Origin: Candidatus Woesearchaeota archaeon
Lineage (GTDB): Archaea > Nanobdellota > Nanobdellia > SCGC-AAA011-G17 > JACPNG01
Assembly (NCBI GenBank): GCA_018303705.1
Contig: JAGVXQ010000032.1
Location: forward strand, 1 to 18,715
DNA: 18,715 nt
Direction of reading: 5' to 3'
Positions 1 through 6,746 of the stretch are shown here, one piece after another. Under the pieces are notes generated by a model. It ran no database searches and was not told the origin of the DNA. It was given only the letters and a program-made list of their open reading frames with translations. Numbering within the stretch: the first letter of the stretch is position 1; each line of letters opens with the position of its first letter. A program made the translations under genes and the position numbers.

Positions 1-104
1 ATTATTGCTGCAACGCCTATTACTATGCCAAGAACTGTCAACCAGCTCCTTAGCTTGCGGCTTTTTGCACTTTGAAAAGAAAGAGAAATGAAATCACCAA
101 GCAT
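1..104 (-). CDS. ABC transporter permease, MacB/FtsX-like (N-terminus only)
   Basis: The gene runs off the left edge of the window, so only about 34 codons are visible. They start with ATG at 104-102 and read MLGDFISLSFQSAKSRK, then a segment of the type RSWLTVLGIVIGVAAII. A short cytoplasmic stretch, then R-S-x-L-T-x-L-G-I-x-I-G-V leading into the first membrane helix, is the typical N-terminus of MacB/FtsX-family permeases. The gene begins 2 bases after the stop codon of the upstream secreted protein and is third in an operon with an ATPase. It probably forms the membrane half of an exporter or mechanotransmission complex with that ATPase. The periplasmic-type domain and remaining helices lie outside the window, so subtype and substrate cannot be told. 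Confidence 0.75.
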   Translation of the reverse strand, partial: MLGDFISLSFQSAKSRKLRSWLTVLGIVIGVAAI

Positions 105-106
105 TT

Positions 107-1378
107 TCAGAGCTTTAACTTGTTCCTAAACCACTTTATCGTGTTCTTGAAAAGTATCATTATGGATTTCTCTATGTCCCTCTCAAACCTCCATATTTTA
201 TAAAGCTTGTAAACAAATATTAAGACTATTATTCCCGAAATAATTTCCAGCCAGAAATAGCTTCTTTTTGCAAGCCCGAGATTTTTTGCTTGGTAGATGC
301 TGTACAAAGGCATACTTATTGAAATATTATCTGAAAAGTCATTATTGTACTCATCCTTGTAATTGGCTTTTAGATCAAGCTTTATTGGCTTTGATGACTT
401 TGAGTTTATCTTGTATGTGGCTGTTTCAAAATCATCGCTGTCAAGGTTGCCTACATAAATCCTTGGGTTTGATATTATGGCATAGCCATTAGAAGGCAGG
501 AGCTCAATGTTGAAAAACTTTATGTCTGAATTGCCTTTGTTTGATATGCTCAGTGTTATCTCGCCTGTCTGGCCCTTGGTAAATACCTCACTGTTCTCCA
601 AATCTATGTTGTATTCTGGCTTTGCATACACTGTTATTCCTATAGTGTTGTTCTTTGAGTATTTTATTCCAAGCCTGTCATAATAAGTCACAAGCAATGG
701 AACCTTATAGACTTTTAGCTCTGATTCAGGGTTGGCAATCATGTCATAAGTTAGCATTGCCTTCGCTGTCGGTGCTAGCTGCCTTATCTTTCTTTCATTG
801 CCTCCTGCCAATGTAGCAAATGGAGTTCCATCAAGGTTAAGGTCTGCTGATATGTCGGTAATTGTGTAATCAGCAGCGTTTGTCAGGTCTATGCTCAGCT
901 CAAACTCGCTGCCAGGCCTTACCTTTTCAGGAGTTACCTTGACATTCGCTGTTGATATTACAACGCTTGATGCCTTTATGATGAGGTCAAAGTTCTTGCT
1001 TACTATAGCGCCTATTTTGTTAGAATAATACTGCAATGCTATGGGGTATATGCCTTCATTGATGTCCTTGTTTATTTTAACAGTGTATTTTATTGATTTT
1101 TTTTCGCTGGATTTTATCTCCTGCATGAATATCGAGCTTTGGTTTGGGTCTTCTATGGTAAAAGGGAACATGTTCACAAAGCTTACTTGCAAACTATTTA
1201 TTGTGTATGGCTGTATGTTTGTTATGTCAAACCATATGTCAAATTTCTCGCCTGGCTGCAATGGAGAAGGGTCTGTCCTTAAAAGGTCTATTCGCAATTC
1301 TTCATAAGAAATAATTCCTTCGGCAGCATACAAGCTGAGCATCAAAATGAAAACCGCAATAACCAGCTTTTTTTCCAT
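107..1378 (-). CDS. Secreted, membrane-anchored COG1361-like (S-layer/CARDB-type) protein
   Basis: This 423-residue protein has an N-terminal signal peptide (Lys-Lys, then a hydrophobic run, residues 1-20). Three or so beta-rich Ig-like segments of about 110 residues follow; two contain the recurring pattern 'P-x-K/L-x-x-P-G-x-x-F-x-L/I-x-x-x-x-x-N'. One transmembrane helix lies near residues 376-396 (YFWLEIISGIIVLIFVYKLY), followed by a basic cytoplasmic tail rich in Lys and Arg. Such proteins (COG1361, NEW3/CARDB-like folds) stand on the outer face of archaeal membranes. Its ATG overlaps the TAA of the ATPase gene (TAATG), so the two are translationally coupled. Sitting between ATPase and permease genes, it may be a dedicated extracellular partner of the ABC system (inference). 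The substrate is unknown. Confidence 0.75.
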   Translation of the reverse strand: MEKKLVIAVFILMLSLYAAEGIISYEELRIDLLRTDPSPLQPGEKFDIWFDITNIQPYTINSLQVSFVNMFPFTIEDPNQSSIFMQEIKSSEKKSIKYTVKINKDINEGIYPIALQYYSNKIGAIVSKNFDLIIKASSVVISTANVKVTPEKVRPGSEFELSIDLTNAADYTITDISADLNLDGTPFATLAGGNERKIRQLAPTAKAMLTYDMIANPESELKVYKVPLLVTYYDRLGIKYSKNNTIGITVYAKPEYNIDLENSEVFTKGQTGEITLSISNKGNSDIKFFNIELLPSNGYAIISNPRIYVGNLDSDDFETATYKINSKSSKPIKLDLKANYKDEYNNDFSDNISISMPLYSIYQAKNLGLAKRSYFWLEIISGIIVLIFVYKLYKIWRFERDIEKSIMILFKNTIKWFRNKLKL

Positions 1379-2067
1379 TATAATTTACCCCCTTTTGCGA
1401 TTGCACCATCAGCAAGATGTACTATGCGCTCAGCATAACCAGCCAGGTACTTATCATGCGTTATCATAACTACTGTCCTTTTAAATTTTTTGTGCAGGTT
1501 TAAAAGTATGTTAATTATTTCCTCACCTGTCTTGCTGTCAAGATTTCCTGTAGGCTCGTCTGCAAGTATTATTTCAGGGTCATTTATCAGGGCCCTTGCT
1601 ATAGCAACGCGCTGTCTCTCGCCTCCAGAAAGCTCTACCGACTTATGAGAAACCCTTTCCTTTAGACCAACCAATTCAAGAAGGTGTTTTGACTTTTCAG
1701 TCCGTGTGTTTTTATCCACACCTTGAAATGTCATAGGCAAGGCAACATTTTCCATGGCGCTCAAGCTAGGTATAAGATTGAATGTCTGGAATATAAAGCC
1801 TATTTTTTTGCCTCTTATCCTTGCAAGCTCGTCTTCATCAAGTGTTGAAATATCCTTTCCATCAAGGTGGATTTTGCCTTTCGACGGCAGGTCCAAACAG
1901 CCGATCATGTTCAAGATAGTTGATTTTCCGCTGCCCGACTTGCCAAGAACAGCAAGAAACTCGCCTTCATAAACATCAAGGTTCAAGCCCCGCAAAGCAA
2001 TTACCTCAACCTGGTCCATCTTGTAGATTTTCCAGACGTTGTCGAGCTTTATGACCACCTTTTTCAT
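1378..2067 (-). CDS. ABC transporter ATP-binding protein, LolD/MacB type
   Basis: This 229-residue ATPase has the full set of ABC motifs: Walker [10 protein letters not shown] (42-50), Q-loop Gln94 in FIFQTFNL, signature LSGGERQR (146-153), Walker B IILADE (166-171) followed by PTGNLD, and the switch His204 in MITHD. The '[18 protein letters not shown]' region and the short length are typical of the LolD/MacB/FtsE branch, which works with FtsX-like permeases in export, lipoprotein release or envelope mechanics rather than import. It is the first gene of the operon. A TATA-like TTAATAAAA lies about 28 bases before the ATG on the minus strand, so the message may be leaderless. The start at 2067 is the only one that keeps the first beta-strand ([12 protein letters not shown]). 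Confidence 0.93.
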   Translation of the reverse strand: MKKVVIKLDNVWKIYKMDQVEVIALRGLNLDVYEGEFLAVLGKSGSGKSTILNMIGCLDLPSKGKIHLDGKDISTLDEDELARIRGKKIGFIFQTFNLIPSLSAMENVALPMTFQGVDKNTRTEKSKHLLELVGLKERVSHKSVELSGGERQRVAIARALINDPEIILADEPTGNLDSKTGEEIINILLNLHKKFKRTVVMITHDKYLAGYAERIVHLADGAIAKGGKL

Positions 2068-2136
2068 AAGCTTTTTATAGTGCTTTCTTTTATTAATATT
2101 TCTAAACTAACATGAATATGGAGCTTCACTGAAAAA

Positions 2137-2852
2137 ATGATAAAAAAAATATTGATGAATAATGAAGATGTTTTTTACTGGTCAAAGGGGGATTTTCATA
2201 CAAATTCTGGTATGATAAAGGAAAAGGACATATTGAAAAAAAACCTTGTAAAAACAAACCTTGGAAAAGAGTTCTTTGTGCTTGATGCAAGGTTCATCGA
2301 CAAGATGCAGCGCATAAAAAGGGCGCCACAAGCGATTTTGGAAAAGGACATAGCAAGCATACTAGTGAATATATCCCTTGAAAATGACTCCAATGTCCTA
2401 GAAGCAGGCTCTGGATCTGGGAAGCTTACTGCATTTTTAGCCAAGGCTGCGGCAAGGTTTACAGCTATGAAATCAGAAAAGACTTTATGGACATTGCAGC
2501 AAAGAACATTAATGATTTGGAAATAAGCAATGTGGTATTCAAGAACAAGGACGTTTACAAGGGGATATCAGAAAAAAACCTTGATGCGATTATTTTAGAC
2601 TTGCCAGAGCCATGGAAGGCATTAAAACATGCAGCAAGACCATTGAAGAATGGGGGTTTTTTAGTTGCTTATCTGCCGACTATAATACAGGTTATAGAAT
2701 TCGTTGAAAACACAAGGAAGAACAAAAATTTCATTTTCATAAAGACAATAGAATTAATTGAAAGGCCTTGGTTTGTTGACGGCAGGAAAGTAAGGCCAAT
2801 GTCAAACATAATAGGGCATACTGCATTTATGACATTTGTTAGAAAAGTTTAA
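2137..2852 (+). pseudogene. trmI: tRNA (adenine-58/57-N1)-methyltransferase TrmI, frameshifted
   Basis: Two overlapping reading frames together encode a normal archaeal TrmI of about 238 residues, which methylates A57/A58 in the tRNA T-loop using S-adenosylmethionine. The first frame (2137 to about 2448) has the N-terminal beta domain and the AdoMet loop VLEAGSGSG. The second frame, from about 2451, continues with GKVYSYEIRKDFMDIAAKN, the motif LDLPEPW, and a normal C-terminus. Near 2447-2453 the frame slips back by one, equal to one missing base in the DNA. Each side is well conserved, so the break is either a recent mutation, a sequence error or (less likely) recoding; no slippery heptamer is seen. 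In the unshifted frame translation would end at 2526 with a scrambled tail. The start ATG at 2137 fits the family. A TATA-like TTATTAATA lies about 40 bases upstream. The gene is divergent from the ABC operon across a 69-base gap. Confidence 0.85.
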
Positions 2853-2885
2853 ATAAAGAGTTTCATTATTTTTAGAAAAAGAGGT
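2848..2885 (+). promoter_or_regulatory. TATA box and Shine-Dalgarno of the PIN-ATPase gene
   Basis: TTTAAATAA at 2848-2856 overlaps the TAA stop of trmI and is a plausible archaeal TATA box. It would place transcription start near 2875. A clear GAGGT at 2881-2885 lies five bases before the ATG at 2891, so this gene probably has a short leader with a Shine-Dalgarno site, unlike several leaderless-type neighbours. Confidence 0.5.
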
Positions 2886-2890
2886 TAACA

Positions 2891-4687
2891 ATGGAAAATA
2901 TTTATGTGGTTGATACATCTGTTGTAATAGAAAAAGTTGCTTCAAGATTGATAGCAAGCAAAGAGATTTCTGGCAAGATACTTGTGCCAAGGGCAGTATT
3001 GGCAGAACTAGAGCACCAGGCGAACCTTGGGCAGGAAATAGGATTTCTTGGCCTTGAAGAATTGCAGAAGCTCCAAGCGTTGAAGGAAGAAGGAATGATA
3101 GAACTTGAATTTGTTGGCTCCAGGCCAAATGTTTACCAGATAAAATATGCAAAGGCTGGCGGCGAGATTGATTCCATGATAAGGGATATTGCTTATGCAG
3201 AAGATGCTACACTGATAACAGCTGATAATATACAGGCAGAATCTGCAAAGGCAACAGGCGTCAAGATAAGATTTGTTGAGCTGGAAAGGCCTAATGAAAA
3301 GCTGAGCATTGAAAAGTATTTTGATGATACAACAATGTCTGTGCACCTTAAAGAGAATACATTCGTTGTTGGAAAAAAAGGCATGCCTGGCAACTGGCAA
3401 CTGGTCCAGATTAGCAATAAGAAGTTAACCCCATTGGAGGTCCAAAACACAGCAAAGGAGATAGTTAAAAAAACAAGGGCAGACCCAAAATCTTTTGTTG
3501 AAATTTCTAGAAAAGGCTCAACAATAGTTCAATACAAGAATTACAGGATAGTGATTGTAAAGCCTCCTGTTTCTGATGGCTGGGAAATAACTGTTGTAAA
3601 GCCATTGAGAAAATTGAACTTGGATGAATATGAGCTGCCAGAAGCAATAGCTGAAAGAATAAAGATGAAGGCAAGAGGCATCATAGTTGCTGGGGAAACT
3701 GGAAGTGGAAAATCGACATTCGCAATGGCTGTAGGAGAGCATTACAATTCAATGAAGAAGATTGTAAAGACAGTTGAATCTCCAAGAGACCTTATATTGC
3801 CAGATGAGATAACACAGTACAGCAAGAACTTCACATCAAGCCAGGAGATACATGACATATTATTCTTATCTAGGCCAGACAACATAATATTTGATGAAAT
3901 AAGGGACACTCCAGATTTCAAGCTTTTCACAGACTTAAGGCTGGCAGGCTCAAACTGCCTTGGTGTTTTGCATTCAGCCTCACCGATAGATGCAGTCCAG
4001 AGATTCATAGGAAGGCTTGAAACAGGAATGATACCAAGCGTTTTAGACACCATAATATTCATTGAAAAGGGAAATATAGGGAAGGTTCTTACACTAAAGA
4101 TGACAGTTAAAGTTCCGCATGGCATGAGCGAAGCTGACCTGGCAAGGCCTGTTATTGAAGTAATAGATTTCATCACAAGCAAGCCAGAATATGAGATCTA
4201 CTCTTATGGTGAGGAAACAGTTGTAATACCAATAGGCTCTGATACTGAAAAATTAAGCCCTGCAAAAACATTGGCTGCAAAGCAGATAGAAAATGAATTC
4301 AGGAGGTATACAAGCAAAGCCATAGCGAAGATAACATCTGACCACAAGGCTATAGTTTACGTGCCAAAAGAAGACATAGGCAAGATTATAGGAAGGGAAG
4401 GGAAGACAATAAATGAAATAGAAGAAAGAATAGGCATAGGTATTGACATTGAAGAGCTTGAAGAAGAAAAAGATTCAGGCATTGATTTCAATGCAAGGCA
4501 CCAGGGGAATTACATATCCATATACACAAAGCCAAATACAACAGTTGATATTTATGTAAATGAACAGTTTCTCATGACAGCTTCTTCTTCGAAAAAGGGT
4601 GAAATAAGGGTCCATAAGAAGAGCAAGATGGGCAGGACATTGTCAAATGCCATAGATGAAAAAAAGACTATCGCGCTAAAAGAATAG
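2891..4687 (+). CDS. PIN domain-ATPase-KH domain protein (COG1855, PINA-like)
   Basis: This 598-residue protein has three recognisable parts. Residues 1-130 form a PIN domain with acidic residues D8 (VVDTS), E39/E41 region, D94 and D112, as in PIN nucleases. Residues about 250-430 form a PilT/VirB11-like ATPase with Walker A GETGSGKST (268-276) and Walker B IIFDE (332-336). A KH RNA/DNA-binding segment follows at about 485-520 with IIGREGKTI as its GxxG loop (GREG). The C-terminus is a short basic beta-rich tail. The architecture matches COG1855, widespread in archaea. The Sulfolobus member PINA has been described as a hexameric ATPase that acts on branched DNA with Hjm and Hjc (from memory). 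A role here in recombination or nucleic acid remodelling is therefore inference by family. It lies directly after trmI. Confidence 0.9.
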   Translation: MENIYVVDTSVVIEKVASRLIASKEISGKILVPRAVLAELEHQANLGQEIGFLGLEELQKLQALKEEGMIELEFVGSRPNVYQIKYAKAGGEIDSMIRDIAYAEDATLITADNIQAESAKATGVKIRFVELERPNEKLSIEKYFDDTTMSVHLKENTFVVGKKGMPGNWQLVQISNKKLTPLEVQNTAKEIVKKTRADPKSFVEISRKGSTIVQYKNYRIVIVKPPVSDGWEITVVKPLRKLNLDEYELPEAIAERIKMKARGIIVAGETGSGKSTFAMAVGEHYNSMKKIVKTVESPRDLILPDEITQYSKNFTSSQEIHDILFLSRPDNIIFDEIRDTPDFKLFTDLRLAGSNCLGVLHSASPIDAVQRFIGRLETGMIPSVLDTIIFIEKGNIGKVLTLKMTVKVPHGMSEADLARPVIEVIDFITSKPEYEIYSYGEETVVIPIGSDTEKLSPAKTLAAKQIENEFRRYTSKAIAKITSDHKAIVYVPKEDIGKIIGREGKTINEIEERIGIGIDIEELEEEKDSGIDFNARHQGNYISIYTKPNTTVDIYVNEQFLMTASSSKKGEIRVHKKSKMGRTLSNAIDEKKTIALKE

Positions 4688-4688
4688 A

Positions 4689-4696
4689 TTTATATA
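4689..4696 (+). promoter_or_regulatory. TATA box upstream of the orphan tRNA fragment
   Basis: TTTATATA lies 26-33 bases upstream of the first base of the tRNA-like fragment at 4722, the expected spacing for an archaeal tRNA promoter. The promoter therefore seems intact even though the tRNA behind it is cut short. It could now drive the homing endonuclease gene that follows. A near copy of the element (atttatata) recurs at 4751-4759. Confidence 0.55.
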
Positions 4697-4721
4697 ACAT
4701 TTATCTTATTTTTACCGCAAC

Positions 4722-4744
4722 GGGCTCTTAGCTCAGCCTGGATA
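4722..4744 (+). pseudogene. Orphan 5' fragment of a tRNA gene (positions 1-21)
   Basis: The 23 bases from GGGCTCT to GGATA match the 5' end of an archaeal tRNA: acceptor strand GGGCTCT, T8, A9, D-stem GCTC, and a D-loop with AGCCTGGATA. The other D-stem strand (GAGC expected) is absent; the sequence turns at once into AT-rich DNA with the promoter of the homing endonuclease. No acceptor complement (AGAGCCC) was found elsewhere in the window. The fragment is thus a tRNA gene cut at about position 21/22. The missing anticodon means its identity cannot be told. It might be debris left by insertion of the endonuclease gene, or, less likely, one part of a split tRNA. Confidence 0.7.
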
Positions 4745-4751
4745 AGGAAAA

Positions 4752-4758
4752 TTTATAT
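4752..4758 (+). promoter_or_regulatory. TATA box of the homing endonuclease gene
   Basis: TTTATAT at 4752-4758 lies about 20 bases upstream of the ATG at 4775, followed by a second AT stretch (TATATATAAT). The message would be leaderless or nearly so. No Shine-Dalgarno site is seen. Confidence 0.4.
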
Positions 4759-4774
4759 AGTAGGTATATATAAT

Positions 4775-5761
4775 ATGCCTATGAGAATATTGTTAGATAA
4801 ATCGTCAAAAATAAAACTCCTTAATTGCTTAAAGAAAAAATATTGTGCAAAGGATCTGAAAGAACTCTCTATTAAAATTAATAAACCCTACTATACTATT
4901 AAAAAATGGTTTTATAATAAAAACAGGTATTTAGACGAAAATATTATTACCAAAAGAACTAGACTAAATATAATAGATAAGAAAGAGGACAACTGGGGAC
5001 AAATCAAAGGTGGTAAAATTACATATAAGGTATTGGTTAAAAGATACGGCCTAGATGAGATACGTTATAGACAGTCAAAAGGTGGTAAAAAAAGCTTGCT
5101 TCTGAGAGAAGATGAATCAAGCAAAAATTTTAAAGTAAATATAAATAATCCTTTATTTTTAGAATTTTATGGTGCATTATTGGGTGATGGCTGGTTGAGT
5201 GTACTTTCTTATAATTATGGTGGAGAAAAAAGAAATCTTTGGTGGGTTGGTATTAGTGGACATAGAATATTAGACAAAGATTATCTTTTATTTATGAGAC
5301 AAACAGCAAGAAAATTGTTTGGTAAAACAATGATAATTAAATATAAAAAGAATAGTAAAGCAATGGAAATCTTAATGTGTCATAAAAGGTTAATAATGTT
5401 TTTAAACAAAAATATGAATTTTCCTATAGGCAAGAAAATTGATTTAAAAATAAAAGAGGATGTGGCTAAAGATAACCAAAAAATGAAATATGTTGTAAGA
5501 GGTATTTTTGATACAGATGGTTATTTGGGGATAAGACTAGGTAAACATAAATTATATGGTCGTATAAATATTACTATGAAAGCCCCACGCTTATTGCAGC
5601 AAGTAGAAAGGTATTTAAAAAACAGGGGTTTTGAACCCAAATTAAACCAATACAGACTTAATTTATATGGTATAAAACAAACACGAAAGTGGATGAAAGA
5701 AATAGGGTCTAGTAATAAAAAGCACCTAAAGGAGTATAAAACGTCGATTATGTCCTCGTAG
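4775..5761 (+). CDS. LAGLIDADG homing endonuclease, double-motif
   Basis: This 328-residue protein carries two LAGLIDADG-type motifs: FYGALLGDG at 131-139 (acidic Asp138) and RGIFDTDG at 242-249 (acidic Asp248). It is therefore a monomeric two-domain enzyme that would cut a long DNA site. The N-terminal 125 residues hold helix-turn-helix-like segments: AKDLKELSIKINKPYYTIKKW, then NWGQIKGGKITYKVLVKRYG, followed by KGGKK. These probably aid DNA binding. Codon use is more AT-rich than in its neighbours (many TTA, AGA, GGT), a sign of transfer. It sits between a truncated tRNA and an intact tRNA-Arg, and its TAG stop lies inside the tRNA-Arg. No intron or intein boundary is visible, so it looks like a free-standing mobile gene using tRNA genes as landing sites (inference). 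Alternatively it may be a domesticated regulator. Confidence 0.88.
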   Translation: MPMRILLDKSSKIKLLNCLKKKYCAKDLKELSIKINKPYYTIKKWFYNKNRYLDENIITKRTRLNIIDKKEDNWGQIKGGKITYKVLVKRYGLDEIRYRQSKGGKKSLLLREDESSKNFKVNINNPLFLEFYGALLGDGWLSVLSYNYGGEKRNLWWVGISGHRILDKDYLLFMRQTARKLFGKTMIIKYKKNSKAMEILMCHKRLIMFLNKNMNFPIGKKIDLKIKEDVAKDNQKMKYVVRGIFDTDGYLGIRLGKHKLYGRINITMKAPRLLQQVERYLKNRGFEPKLNQYRLNLYGIKQTRKWMKEIGSSNKKHLKEYKTSIMSS

Positions 5762-5824
5762 CGCAGTGGATAGCGCGACTGCCTCCTAAGCAGTAGGTCG
5801 TGGGTTCGAATCCCATCGGGGACG
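5752..5824 (+). tRNA. tRNA-Arg (anticodon CCU)
   Basis: A complete 73-base cloverleaf. Acceptor GTCCTCG pairs with CGGGGAC (one T-G pair); D-stem GCGC/GCGC; anticodon stem ACTGC/GCAGT with loop CTCCTAA, giving anticodon CCT (reads AGG); variable loop AGGTC; T-arm GTGGG-TTCGAAT-CCCAT. Discriminator is G and no CCA is encoded. There is no intron. Its first ten bases overlap the 3' end of the homing endonuclease ORF, and the nif3-like ATG follows nine bases after its end. Possible TATA elements lie inside the endonuclease coding region (TAATAAAAA near 5713-5721, TATAAAA near 5734). Confidence 0.95.
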
Positions 5825-5833
5825 ATTACAAAA

Positions 5834-6682
5834 ATGTATGCACATGAGTTATACGCAAGAATAGAAAAAGACATAATAAAGCCGCAGCAGAGCGACAAGT
5901 GGTTTTCGTATATGGAAGAGGTTAGCAGGTTTATATGTGATAATTTCAAGAAGCGCTCAATAGGCTTGGTATGTGATAATTCTGAAAAGATAAAAAAAAT
6001 ATACACGCCAGTATTTCCAACAGACCATGCTATGAGGTTTGTGATAGAAAAAGGAAAAAGGGACGTACTTCTTTTCACCCACCATCCAATGAAATGGAAC
6101 ATAGAAAAGCAGCCACCATTCCAGAACATGAACAAGTACTTGCTTAAGAAGCTCAAGGATAAGAAGATATCAGTATACAATCTTAATGTCCCTCTTGACA
6201 ATTTTAGTGAGTATTCAACAAGCCTTACATTGTCAAAGGCCATAGGAATAAATCCCATAAAGCCATTTGGCCAGTATTTCGGTGCATTGTGTGGGGTTTT
6301 CGGAGATGCAGAGTTCAAGACGGTTGATGAATTGTCAGCCATGTTTAAAGAAATCCTTGGGCATAAAACAAGCCTGTACAATTATGGAGACATAGAGATA
6401 AGGGATGGCATTATAGCAGTCATTGCAGGCGGAGGAAATGACATCGAAATGCTGAAAGAGGTAGCGAAGCAGAATGTAAATACTCTAGTAACAGGCATAA
6501 CAGCATGCAATGATTATTCAAAGCCAGCCCATGAATATGCCAGACAAAACAAGATAAACATTTTGGGGGGGACCCATTACTCAACAGAAAAATTTGCTTG
6601 CATCGCGATGTGCAATTACTTCAAAAAAATAGGCATAAAATCAGAGTTCATCAACGGTGCTCCGAATTTCAAGGATTTGTAA
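5834..6682 (+). CDS. Nif3-like dinuclear metal centre protein
   Basis: This 282-residue protein matches the NIF3/YbgI/DUF34 family, which binds two metal ions and is annotated as GTP cyclohydrolase 1 type 2-like although its true substrate is mostly unknown. Visible ligands are His83 and His84 in FTHHPM, Asp122 in NVPLDN, and His248 and Glu252 in GGTHYSTEK. In many family members the segment before the Asp reads H-x-x-x-D; here Asn118 stands where His is common. A family-typical Gly-rich strand, IAVIAGGGND, precedes the last motif. The ATG lies only nine bases behind tRNA-Arg, with no room for a separate promoter, so the mRNA may be released by 3' processing of a tRNA-mRNA transcript (inference). 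The gene ends 64 bases before polX. Confidence 0.85.
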   Translation: MYAHELYARIEKDIIKPQQSDKWFSYMEEVSRFICDNFKKRSIGLVCDNSEKIKKIYTPVFPTDHAMRFVIEKGKRDVLLFTHHPMKWNIEKQPPFQNMNKYLLKKLKDKKISVYNLNVPLDNFSEYSTSLTLSKAIGINPIKPFGQYFGALCGVFGDAEFKTVDELSAMFKEILGHKTSLYNYGDIEIRDGIIAVIAGGGNDIEMLKEVAKQNVNTLVTGITACNDYSKPAHEYARQNKINILGGTHYSTEKFACIAMCNYFKKIGIKSEFINGAPNFKDL

Positions 6683-6717
6683 TCACCACAAACATTTTCT
6701 GCTGTACTAGAAAACAA

Positions 6718-6724
6718 TTTAAAC
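6718..6724 (+). promoter_or_regulatory. TATA-like element of polX
   Basis: TTTAAAC at 6718-6724 in an A-rich stretch lies about 25-29 bases before the ATG at 6747, the spacing expected for a leaderless archaeal transcript. No Shine-Dalgarno site precedes this ATG. Confidence 0.35.
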
Positions 6725-6746
6725 AAAAAACAACATATTCCGAACA

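Noticed and set aside
2111..2131. A short upstream ORF (MNMELH) before trmI as a regulatory leader peptide
   Set aside because: It is only six codons, overlaps the predicted transcript start, and has no supporting feature.
2446..2453. Programmed -1 frameshifting in trmI
   Set aside because: No X-XXY-YYZ slippery heptamer and no clear downstream pseudoknot are visible; a mutation or sequencing error is simpler.
4722..5824. The tRNA fragment, the endonuclease gene and tRNA-Arg as a single tRNA with an endonuclease-encoding intron
   Set aside because: The acceptor strand GGGCTCT does not pair with the 3' strand CGGGGAC of the downstream tRNA, and tRNA-Arg is complete by itself with a matching 5' strand.
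5521..6381. A 286-residue minus-strand ORF
   Set aside because: It is antisense to the endonuclease 3' end, tRNA-Arg and the nif3-like gene, crosses the tRNA and has no credible domain.
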